A stretch of 8,315 nt of DNA from the NCBI GenBank assembly GCA_001778355.1, contig MFGS01000031.1, forward strand, positions 3,371 through 11,685. Direction: 5' to 3'. The position numbers and the translations under genes were made by a program. The stretch is from Candidatus Firestonebacteria bacterium RIFOXYA2_FULL_40_8 (GTDB lineage: Bacteria; Oederibacteriota; D2-FULL-39-29). Positions 1-4,962 of the stretch are shown here, one piece after another. Below the pieces are notes generated by a model, which did not search any database, had not been told where the DNA came from, and saw nothing but the letters and a program-made list of their open reading frames with translations. Position 1 is the first letter of the stretch; the number at the start of each line of letters is the position of its first letter.

Positions 1-203
1 TCAAGAATTATCAGATCAAAAGTCTGACAACCGGCTTCTTTTAACGCTTCTAAGCCGTTATTTACCGAGCAAACCGCGTACCCTTCATTTTTTAATAATT
101 CCGTCAGCCCTTCGTTTAATTCAGTATCATCATCAACAATCAGGATATTATTTTTATTTAAGTTACTTCCTTTTTTTATTGATTTTTTTTCTTGCAGTTT
201 CAT
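1..203 (-). CDS. Response regulator receiver domain, N-terminal fragment
   Basis: Partial gene that runs off the left edge; 67 complete codons are visible. After a Lys/Asn-rich leader of about 18 residues comes a typical receiver start: beta-strand NNILIV, the acidic pocket D24-D25-D26, then a helix containing ELNEGLTELLKNEGY and the strand FDLIIL. The next codon is cut after GA, exactly where the phosphoacceptor Asp is expected. I chose ATG at 203 because it is the only ATG in frame before the receiver core. It lies inside the end of the upstream receiver-AraC gene (41-bp overlap), with a weak AAGGC-like ribosome site, so the two are probably co-transcribed and translationally coupled. The output domain is outside the window, so the kind of regulator cannot be told. 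A start nearer the core using a non-ATG codon is possible but less likely. Confidence 0.75.
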   Translation of the reverse strand, partial: MKLQEKKSIKKGSNLNKNNILIVDDDTELNEGLTELLKNEGYAVCSVNNGLEALKEAGCQTFDLIIL

Positions 204-915
204 TTTTGCCTTTTTTACGGTATTCTGAAGGAGTCATACCGGTACTTTTTTTAAACGGCCGTATCAAAGATTCACAATTTTCATAACCAACCTTATAAGA
301 TATCTGATCAACGCTGTAACCTGTGTTATTCAGCATTTCTTTTGCTTCATTTATCCGGAGGAGCTGTCTATACTCGCTGAATCCCATACCTGTTATTTTT
401 TTATATTCCATACTCAAATACTTTGCTGTTAACGCTACTACATTAGCCGCATCTTTAAGGTCGGTCTTTTTCCTAAAATTCTTTTCTAAAAACATTTTTG
501 CTTTATGTATCTTTCCTTTAGTATCCAGTGACTCTGCTTCCGGCTCTTTGTTAATTTTCGAAAGGAGCGCTTCTATCATAATTCTGGTTTTTTCCACATC
601 AAACGGTTTTTCTATAAGATTGTCCGCGCTGTTTCTTAAAGACTCCAGAACATTTTCTTTGGAGCCGTAACCTGTAAAAATAATTACGGGAAGAACCGGG
701 TTATCTTTTTTTATTTTCTTTAAAACTTCAATACCGTTCATTCCGGACATTTTTATATCCAGAATTATAAGATCTATTTCATTCGGCTTTGAAATAATGT
801 TTAAAGCCTGCTCGCCGCTTTTGGCATCCACGAAATCATACTCGGCATAGCATTCCTTAAATTCTTTTTTCAGGATCTCATCGTCATCTATTAAAAGTAT
901 TTTGTCTTTTTTCAT
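163..915 (-). CDS. Response regulator with receiver and AraC-type DNA-binding domain
   Basis: Cytoplasmic two-component output protein of 250 aa. Residues 4-120 are a receiver domain: acidic pocket D10-D11-D12, phosphoacceptor D53 in LIILDIKMSG, switch T81 in IIFTGYG and the invariant Lys K103 in IEKPF. Residues about 150-242 are an AraC/XylS double helix-turn-helix, with AANVVALTAKYLSMEYKKITG for the first HTH and SVDQISYKVGYEN plus RPFKKSTGMTPSEYRKK for the second. The tail is Lys/Arg-rich. An open frame extends 20 residues further upstream, but ATG at 915 has a good ribosome site (AGAGGA, about 4 nt away) and lies downstream of a plausible promoter, so the extension is rejected. One oddity is that the near-invariant Pro after the phospho-Asp (DxxMPG) is Ser here. 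The cognate kinase is not in the window, and the target genes are unknown. By family it should bind DNA when phosphorylated. Confidence 0.9.
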   Translation of the reverse strand: MKKDKILLIDDDEILKKEFKECYAEYDFVDAKSGEQALNIISKPNEIDLIILDIKMSGMNGIEVLKKIKKDNPVLPVIIFTGYGSKENVLESLRNSADNLIEKPFDVEKTRIMIEALLSKINKEPEAESLDTKGKIHKAKMFLEKNFRKKTDLKDAANVVALTAKYLSMEYKKITGMGFSEYRQLLRINEAKEMLNNTGYSVDQISYKVGYENCESLIRPFKKSTGMTPSEYRKKGKNETARKKINKKRK

Positions 916-949
916 TTTTCCTCTGAGGTAATAGTAGCATTTTTTAGAC

Positions 950-979
950 ATTTTATGCTTAGTCCAATACCCCAAACAA
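950..979 (-). promoter_or_regulatory. Possible sigma-70 promoter for the receiver-AraC gene
   Basis: On the minus strand TTGTTT (979-974) and TAAAAT (955-950) are separated by 18 nt, which would start transcription near 943, about 28 nt before the chosen ATG. This agrees with the ribosome site and argues against the longer open frame starting at 975. The call rests only on hexamer similarity in AT-rich DNA. Confidence 0.4.
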
Positions 980-1074
980 TTGACTTTTATCCTGCTCCAT
1001 AGTAGTCCTTATTCCCGTCTTTAGCAACCGTTATAACTGAAGGAAAAATGTCAATTTCGCAGGGAAAAACACTA

Positions 1075-1103
1075 TTATCCTTTCGCGGGATATCTGTTAT
1101 ATT
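1075..1103 (+). promoter_or_regulatory. Possible extended -10 promoter for the DUF2934 gene pair
   Basis: TGtTATATT at 1095-1103 matches an extended -10 element (TGnTATAAT). The -35 candidate TTATCC (1075-1080, 17-nt spacer) is weak, which is acceptable for an extended -10 promoter. The expected start near 1110 gives a short leader of about 25 nt containing the strong GGAGGG ribosome site at 1123-1128. Confidence 0.45.
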
Positions 1104-1134
1104 TTAGAAGAATTTGATAATTGGAGGGACAAAA

Positions 1135-1341
1135 ATGAACAAAAATACCGCTCTTTTGCTTCATCCAAGTGTTTCCGGAAAGATCCGAGACGAAAAGATC
1201 AAAGAAGCAAGCAGATATAAGACTCACAAAATCCATGTAAAAACCTGCAAAAAAGAAGGAAATAATATTTCCGACTGGATTAAAGCCGAAAAACAGATAC
1301 TTTTGGAGTTTGAAAAGTTATATATTTATTTGAATTTATGA
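1135..1341 (+). CDS. Small DUF2934-like protein, first of a tandem pair
   Basis: A 68-aa charged, Lys-rich protein with no signal peptide or membrane segment, so probably cytoplasmic. The part after residue 20 resembles DUF2934 (PF11154): a helix (IKEASRYKTHKIHVKT), a Lys/Gly turn (KKEGNNIS) and the hallmark DWIKAEKQIL. The function of DUF2934 is not known. The start is ATG 1135, preceded by GGAGGG at 6 nt; an in-frame TTG at 1114 is ignored because it lies upstream of that site. The protein aligns without gaps over 67 positions with the next gene product (21 identities counted by eye, including W, AEK, GN and the L-x-L end), so the two are paralogs from an old tandem duplication. This copy has diverged more at the family's usual AY-x-LY position (THKIH). 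Confidence 0.75.
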   Translation: MNKNTALLLHPSVSGKIRDEKIKEASRYKTHKIHVKTCKKEGNNISDWIKAEKQILLEFEKLYIYLNL

Positions 1342-1356
1342 AAAGGAGAAGGAAAT

Positions 1357-1578
1357 ATGGATGAAAATGAAGACGCAGAAAATACTGCCGCTATGGTTGA
1401 TCCTAATATTACAAAGGAGATGCTTGAGAATAAGCTCCGCAAGGCAATAAGTCTGAAAGCATATGAGTTATATATTAAAAGCGGCAGAAAAAGCGGGAAT
1501 GATCTGCTTAACTGGGTTGAAGCCGAAAAAGAGGTTCTGATTGATTTCAGAAAAGAATATGTTCATCTGTATTTGTAA
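1357..1578 (+). CDS. Small DUF2934 protein, second of a tandem pair
   Basis: A 73-aa acidic-then-basic protein, probably cytoplasmic. It is the better match to DUF2934: residues 29-63 read as a helix with KAYELYIKSG, a turn RKSGNDLL and NWVEAEKEVL, close to the family pattern AYxLYexRGxxxGxDxxDWxxAExE. The start at ATG 1357 is supported by AAGGAG (1343-1348). It lies only 15 bp after the TGA of its paralog, so the two form one transcript. The first 20 residues (Asp/Glu/Asn-rich) are less conserved. No DNA- or metal-binding motif is visible and the family has no established function. Its neighbours are a divergent response-regulator gene and a convergent envelope operon, which gives no clear functional hint. 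Confidence 0.8.
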   Translation: MDENEDAENTAAMVDPNITKEMLENKLRKAISLKAYELYIKSGRKSGNDLLNWVEAEKEVLIDFRKEYVHLYL

Positions 1579-1658
1579 CAGCACACTTTTTCCAAAATAA
1601 TAACTTTTTTCAACTTCCCTTACTTCATCTTCTGTTTTTGCTTCAACTACTTTCTTTG

Positions 1659-1710
1659 TCCGCCTAGGCGGATTTCGCGAAGGTTTAAGGTCCGATCCAC
1701 CCAGGCGGAT
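1659..1710. repeat. Pair of GC-rich palindromes, REP-like
   Basis: TCCGCCTAGGCGGA (1659-1672) is a perfect 14-bp palindrome. Twenty-two bases on, ATCCACCCAGGCGGAT (1695-1710) forms a 7-bp stem (one G-U pair in minus-strand RNA) with a 2-nt centre. Both contain AGGCGGATT. Between them lies the 8-bp palindrome TTCGCGAA (1674-1681). The element is much more GC-rich than its surroundings and sits between convergent gene ends. It could end transcription from either side, although neither hairpin is followed by a clear T-run. It looks like a small interspersed palindromic repeat. Confidence 0.6.
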
Positions 1711-1753
1711 TGAGAAAAAGAATTATGGACAGATATTTATACTTTTTCTCAAT
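1709..1753. repeat. Perfect 12-bp inverted repeat
   Basis: ATTGAGAAAAAG (1709-1720) and CTTTTTCTCAAT (1742-1753) are exact reverse complements separated by 21 nt. The stem is AT-rich, begins at the last two bases of the upstream palindrome, and lies in the gap between convergent genes. A transcription-end or mRNA-stabilising stem-loop is possible. The base composition is not that of a classical intrinsic terminator. Confidence 0.5.
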
Positions 1754-1770
1754 ATTATTACTTTCCTCAA

Positions 1771-1800
1771 CTCTCCTTCTTTTCTTTCTTCTTTTTCTTC
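1771..1800. other. 30-nt uninterrupted pyrimidine tract
   Basis: Every base on the plus strand from 1771 to 1800 is C or T, so transcripts leaving the FecR gene would carry an A/G-only stretch here. The tract lies just downstream of the 9-bp repeats that follow the FecR stop codon. No function is assigned. Confidence 0.5.
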
Positions 1801-1802
1801 AC

Positions 1803-1847
1803 CTACTGTCCTTGCTGTATTTGCTGTCCTTACTGTTCCTGCTACTT
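1803..1847. repeat. Degenerate 9-bp tandem repeat overlapping the FecR stop codon
   Basis: Five 9-bp units on the plus strand: CTACTGTCC, TTGCTGTAT, TTGCTGTCC, TTACTGTTC, CTGCTACTT. The last unit contains the TAG stop (1842-1844) of the FecR gene. The 9-bp period keeps the FecR reading frame, where it reads roughly Gly-Gln-Gln broken by TAA and TAG codons. Confidence 0.55.
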
Positions 1848-3236
1848 CAGGTCTTCAATTCTTCCCTTGGCGGCTTCGGTTGTGAATTTGTAATCATCTT
1901 CTTCGGCTATTTTTTGATATTGCTCGAGAGCCGTTTTAATATTTTTTCCTCCCACTTCTTCCATGCACGCAAGGCCGTAAAGCGCCGCAGTTTTACTTTT
2001 CCCGTCGATTATCTTTTCGGATATTTCTTTAAGATATTTTTTGGCTCCGGCATAATTCCCCGTGGACACTGCATCTTCTGTCTGCATAAAAAGCATAGTT
2101 TTAAGGGTTTCCTGCTTTGCGTATTTACCCGACTTTGCAAGGAATTCATCGCCAATTTTGATCGCTTCTTTTATATATTTTTTAGCTTTTTTCTCCCGAT
2201 AGCCGGCTATAAGCGCGGCCATATCCTTCTGTATCTGCTCCGCTCTTTCTTTCTCGTAACTGCTGATTAATTTATCCGGATCTGCTGACGCTTCCATTTT
2301 AGTAAACTGTATCTCGGCTAGAACATTTTTCCAGGCCTTTAACGCATTCAGCTTGGAAGCGTCGAGTTTTTTGGTGACCGGAGGTGTGTTGACAGCGCTG
2401 CTTCTCTTTGACAAAGAGGAGGCAGCATAAGAATCGGATTTTCTTACCGTTTTTACCGGAGTCTGTTTTGCCGGGGTTTCTTTCGCTGTTTTACCCGCAG
2501 GTTTGCCGATCTCCAGCATTTCTATTTTTTCGGAATTAGAGATTTCTCTCAAATAATAAGCTGTTCCTTTTTTCGCGCTTAAGGCCTTACCGGCTGTAAT
2601 TTTACAGGAGTTATTCGTATTCCCTTCTTCGGTTACGGCTGCTTCCCCCGAATTAACAATTATTCTGGCTTCCGCCCCGGATAGGATAACTTTAAAACAG
2701 GCGTCCGAAGTGACCAGAGAGCAAAGCGGCGTGTCTATTATAAGATTTGCTGAATTATTTTTTTCGTTTATTTTGACAAGCAGCGCGCCGGAAAGGAGAC
2801 TCAGAGTATTTTCTTTCACTTTTGAACCCGCAGAGCTGCTTTCGAATTTTAACAAAGAATCATTTTTCACTCTTATTTGTATATTGCCGCCAAAGGAAAG
2901 CTCTATTACCCCCGCGGGCCCTGTTTCCACGCTCTCCCCCTGATTTACGACCGCTCCTGCTTTATAAAGCGTTTTTTCCTTACCTGTGACAAAAAATACC
3001 AGACCTTCTGCTTTAACGGGAACTAAAACCGTATCAATATTTACGACAGGCTTTTCTATTTCTTTTTTCACCTCCGGCGCAGGTTCTGCTTTTTCCCGGA
3101 AAACAGGCGCCGGAGCAGGTCTTACTTTTGCGGAAAATGAATTAATGGCCTTTTGAATTTCATCTTTACCGTAATACATTGCCGCGGAGATCGCAATCAC
3201 TCCCAGCGCTATAATAAAAAAAAACTTCTTTAACAT
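1842..3236 (-). CDS. Membrane-anchored FecR-domain protein with TPR-like C-terminus
   Basis: A 464-aa envelope protein. Residues 5-21 are one hydrophobic N-terminal segment (FFFIIALGVIAISAAMY) with preceding lysines, either a membrane anchor or an uncleaved signal. A Pro/Ala/Glu-rich linker runs to about residue 75. Residues 78-205 match a FecR-type beta domain (PF04773): LVFFVTGKEKTLYKAGAVVNQGESVETG, then IELSFGGNIQIRVKNDSLLKF, a GALLVKI strand and a TPLCSLVTSDACFKVI core. A second low-complexity linker (245-290) leads to alpha-helical repeats (about 295-464) ending in TAALYGLACMEEVGGKNIKTALEQYQKIA, which resembles TPR repeats. In classical FecR the domain relays a signal to an ECF sigma factor; here no FecI-like sigma or TonB receptor is nearby, so a periplasmic scaffold or sensor role is only inferred. 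ATG 3236 has an AAAGGG ribosome site and lies 14 bp after the upstream gene, so the two form an operon. Confidence 0.8.
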   Translation of the reverse strand: MLKKFFFIIALGVIAISAAMYYGKDEIQKAINSFSAKVRPAPAPVFREKAEPAPEVKKEIEKPVVNIDTVLVPVKAEGLVFFVTGKEKTLYKAGAVVNQGESVETGPAGVIELSFGGNIQIRVKNDSLLKFESSSAGSKVKENTLSLLSGALLVKINEKNNSANLIIDTPLCSLVTSDACFKVILSGAEARIIVNSGEAAVTEEGNTNNSCKITAGKALSAKKGTAYYLREISNSEKIEMLEIGKPAGKTAKETPAKQTPVKTVRKSDSYAASSLSKRSSAVNTPPVTKKLDASKLNALKAWKNVLAEIQFTKMEASADPDKLISSYEKERAEQIQKDMAALIAGYREKKAKKYIKEAIKIGDEFLAKSGKYAKQETLKTMLFMQTEDAVSTGNYAGAKKYLKEISEKIIDGKSKTAALYGLACMEEVGGKNIKTALEQYQKIAEEDDYKFTTEAAKGRIEDLK

Positions 3237-3250
3237 ATTATCCCTTTCTT

Positions 3251-3916
3251 TTACTCTTTTTCTTCTATTAATTCCGCGGATACATTTCCGGTCGGTTTTG
3301 CCTTAATATAGAGTCCGTCCGAGAGACGGAACCAGTAATCCCCCGTCCAGAATATCGAAAGCCATCCGGCGAGGCCTATCCTGAGCTTTGAAGCTTCTAT
3401 TTTTTTGCCATCTACTTCTATTGTTTCCACCTTGTCTTTTGAAGCCGCGAGGACTCCGGAGCTTTCCGGATTGTCCGGTCTAAGCCCCCAAAACTCAATA
3501 CTTTTTTCTTTTGTTTCCGTAACGGCAAATTTCATTAAGCCCAGCTGAAAGATCTGATGCCAGGGCCGGGCATCTATATATATATCTTTTTTATTGTTTT
3601 CTTTCCCGCCAAATTTTCCCGTAAGTATTATTTTATTCCCTTCTCTTATTGCGACTATATCGAGATTTTTCCTGGGATCTTTATATTTCCACTCTACCGT
3701 CTCATACTCTTTATTTAAACGGGCTTCCATAACGGTATCTTTATCTTCTTCTTTAGTAACCGTACTTCTTAAATAATAACCGTCTTCAAGTATATTAATA
3801 TTCACAAAATTCTTATATTCCACTCCTTTTTCGTTAACACTAAAGATATATTCTTTGGAAAAAAAATGACCCGGAAGTATTGTAAGGAAAAGGAGCAAAG
3901 CTGCCAATTTATTCAT
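3251..3916 (-). CDS. Secreted protein of unknown function, upstream of the FecR gene
   Basis: A 221-aa exported protein. Residues 1-20 form a signal peptide (NKLAALLLFLTILPGHFFS) with no obvious lipobox Cys. The mature part is predominantly beta: alternating strands with Tyr/Lys/Glu, then ARPWHQIFQLGLMKF and, near the end, LAGWLSIFWTGDYWFRLSDGLYIKAKP. The lone beta-rich domain with an aromatic FW-x-GDYWFR-x-SDG end faintly recalls DUF3108-type periplasmic proteins, but I cannot assign a family. ATG 3916 is preferred because GGAG lies 5 nt upstream; the in-frame GTG at 3922 directly touches that site. Only 14 bp separate it from the FecR-domain gene, so the two products probably act together in the envelope. 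Confidence 0.75.
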   Translation of the reverse strand: MNKLAALLLFLTILPGHFFSKEYIFSVNEKGVEYKNFVNINILEDGYYLRSTVTKEEDKDTVMEARLNKEYETVEWKYKDPRKNLDIVAIREGNKIILTGKFGGKENNKKDIYIDARPWHQIFQLGLMKFAVTETKEKSIEFWGLRPDNPESSGVLAASKDKVETIEVDGKKIEASKLRIGLAGWLSIFWTGDYWFRLSDGLYIKAKPTGNVSAELIEEKE

Positions 3917-3951
3917 TTTCACTCCGCTATGTTATTGACGATTTCTTTTTG

Positions 3952-3981
3952 TTTTAACACATAACCAGTATTGCATATCAA
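3952..3981 (-). promoter_or_regulatory. Weak possible promoter for the secreted-protein/FecR operon
   Basis: On the minus strand TTGATA (3981-3976) and TTAAAA (3957-3952) are 18 nt apart, which would start transcription about 30 nt before the ATG at 3916. The -10 is a poor match. It is listed because the operon needs a promoter in this 209-bp gap. Confidence 0.25.
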
Positions 3982-4013
3982 CAAGTATTAATTTACGCTG
4001 TTTACAGCTACCT

Positions 4014-4034
4014 TCAATCGTCATTTGTCATTAG
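4014..4034. repeat. Three degenerate 7-bp tandem units
   Basis: TCAATCG, TCATTTG and TCATTAG follow one another without gaps, and a weaker fourth unit (TCCTCTA) may continue to 4041. They lie in the gap between ispD and the secreted-protein operon. No coding or regulatory role is visible. Confidence 0.4.
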
Positions 4035-4054
4035 TCCTCTAAAAATATTGTTTT

Positions 4055-4111
4055 GGAGAGATCTCGTCCGCTTTAAGCGAGACCTCGCCAACAAGCGGGC
4101 CAAGCGGCGGA
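4055..4111. repeat. GC-rich imperfect palindromic element downstream of ispD
   Basis: GAGATCTCG (4058-4066) pairs with CGAGACCTC (4078-4086), a 9-bp stem with one G-U pair in minus-strand RNA and an 11-nt loop. CCGCTT (4068-4073) has two possible partners, AAGCGG at 4093-4098 and 4102-4107, which are themselves a 9-bp-period direct repeat (CAAGCGG). The element is far more GC-rich than its flanks and ends 14 bp from the ispD stop. It may fold into alternative hairpins at the 3' end of the ispD transcript. No T-run follows, so terminator function is uncertain. Confidence 0.5.
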
Positions 4112-4125
4112 TAATTCGTAATTTT

Positions 4126-4779
4126 TTATTGGAGGTCTGCCTTAGTTGTAATTTTAATATTATCTTCACCGCCAGAGACAAGCGCGGTTTTCTTTCCTAT
4201 TAATTCCATCAGCATTGCATCGTCGGTAAACATTATGTTCTTTGCGGACGCTTTTAAATTTGCTTTCATAAGAAGTTCAAAATCAAACCCCTGAGGGGTC
4301 TGCGCAAGAAAGAGCTTTGAACGGTCCAGAGTTTTATCAGAAAATGAACCACACGTCGAATATTTTACCGTATCTTTAACCGGTATGACGGGAATAGCCG
4401 CTTTATATCTTAACGCGGCTTTTATTACACGGCCTATTAACTCTATTGAAACAAAAGGCCTGGCCGCGTCATGAATAAGCACAATTCCTTTTTTATTTTC
4501 AAGGGCATTCAACCCGTTTAAAACAGAGTCTTTCCTCTCGGCACCGCCAAAAGTATATTTTACGGAAAAGAATTTATATTTTTTTAATAACTTTCTGAAA
4601 ATATTCTCATCTTTTTCCCTGATAACGACAAGAACTTCTTTAACGCTTTTTACCGCCAGAAATGTTTTTAACGAATAATAAAGCGCCGGCTTGCCGTTAA
4701 TATGCAGATAGGGCTTATTCAATTTACCGCCCAACCGCTTACTGCTTCCGGCCGCGACGATGATGACCGATACTATCAT
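4126..4779 (-). CDS. ispD: 2-C-methyl-D-erythritol 4-phosphate cytidylyltransferase
   Basis: IspD transfers CMP from CTP to MEP, giving CDP-methylerythritol and pyrophosphate, the third step of the cytoplasmic MEP (non-mevalonate) isoprenoid pathway. The 217-aa protein shows the nucleotide-binding start VAAGSSKRLGGKLNKPY with R15 and K22, GGAERKDSVLNGL (80-90), IHDAARPFV with D104 and R107 (102-110), LAQTPQGF (158-165), TDDA (185-188) and GGEDNIKITT with K209. All expected catalytic and substrate contacts are therefore present. The family is usually about 225-240 aa. This one stops right after KADLQ, lacking the last helix of roughly 8-15 residues, next to a palindromic element. ATG 4779 has a GGGGAG ribosome site. 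It follows the PIN-TRAM gene, a conserved order. No ispF adjoins it, unlike in many genomes. Confidence 0.95.
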   Translation of the reverse strand: MIVSVIIVAAGSSKRLGGKLNKPYLHINGKPALYYSLKTFLAVKSVKEVLVVIREKDENIFRKLLKKYKFFSVKYTFGGAERKDSVLNGLNALENKKGIVLIHDAARPFVSIELIGRVIKAALRYKAAIPVIPVKDTVKYSTCGSFSDKTLDRSKLFLAQTPQGFDFELLMKANLKASAKNIMFTDDAMLMELIGKKTALVSGGEDNIKITTKADLQ

Positions 4780-4805
4780 TCAATTCTCCCCTGTAAGCCA
4801 TGGAC

Positions 4806-4818
4806 GGGTACAGTCCCC
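4806..4818. repeat. Short imperfect palindrome in the ispD leader
   Basis: GGGTACAGTCCCC is a near-perfect palindrome (GGG/CCC and AC/GT pairs, one mismatch, central A). It resembles the GGGGACAGTCCCC word I recall as recurring in REP-like intergenic elements of some bacteria. It lies about 27-40 nt before the ispD start, so it would be in the leader RNA or between ispD and its promoter. Confidence 0.3.
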
Positions 4819-4830
4819 TTGTAATAAAAC

Positions 4831-4866
4831 AGTTTGTAAAGTTTGTAAGGTTAATAAGGTTTATAA
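4831..4866. repeat. Four 9-bp tandem units between the PIN-TRAM gene and ispD
   Basis: AGTTTGTAA, AGTTTGTAA, GGTTAATAA and GGTTTATAA run head to tail with consensus RGTTTRTAA; the first two are identical. They lie upstream of ispD. Confidence 0.6.
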
Positions 4867-4928
4867 AGTCCTTTTTTAAATGTGTTATTATCTATTTCAA
4901 CTATACAGCTTTGTGATTTTGCTCTTGC

Positions 4929-4960
4929 TAAGCCTCCAACCATCTAACCATCCAAGCCTC
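4929..4960. repeat. Four 8-bp tandem units abutting the PIN-TRAM stop codon
   Basis: TAAGCCTC, CAACCATC, TAACCATC and CAAGCCTC are contiguous, with plus-strand consensus YAASCMTC. The outer units resemble each other and the inner units resemble each other, giving an ABBA order. The array ends 2 bp before the PIN-TRAM stop codon (4963-4965). Confidence 0.6.
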
Positions 4961-4962
4961 TA

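Noticed and set aside
916..975. N-terminal 20-residue extension of the receiver-AraC protein
   Set aside because: It would start near or upstream of the likely promoter, has no ribosome site, and the residues precede the normal receiver start. ATG 915 has AGAGGA.
1049..1054. Perfect TTGACA on the minus strand as a -35 box
   Set aside because: No acceptable -10 lies at 16-18 nt. TATAAC occurs at only about 13 nt, so I prefer the weaker but correctly spaced pair at 950-979.
916..1134. Regulatory RNA, riboswitch or tRNA in the divergent gap
   Set aside because: I see promoter-like elements and ribosome sites, but no tRNA cloverleaf and no conserved riboswitch core.
1659..1753. Classical intrinsic terminator between the convergent genes
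   Set aside because: Stem-loops are clear, but neither strand shows the required T-run right after a GC-rich stem, so I list them only as repeats.
1710..2270. Plus-strand open frame of 186 codons with a Leu/Phe-rich start
   Set aside because: It starts in repeat and pyrimidine-rich DNA, which gives a false hydrophobic stretch, and then runs antisense through the FecR gene. It has no ribosome site.
2710..2943. Plus-strand 77-codon frame inside the FecR gene
   Set aside because: It is an antisense shadow without a ribosome site or a recognisable domain.
4831..4960. CRISPR-like array
   Set aside because: Units are 8-9 bp with no spacers, and no cas gene is present. These are simple degenerate tandem repeats.
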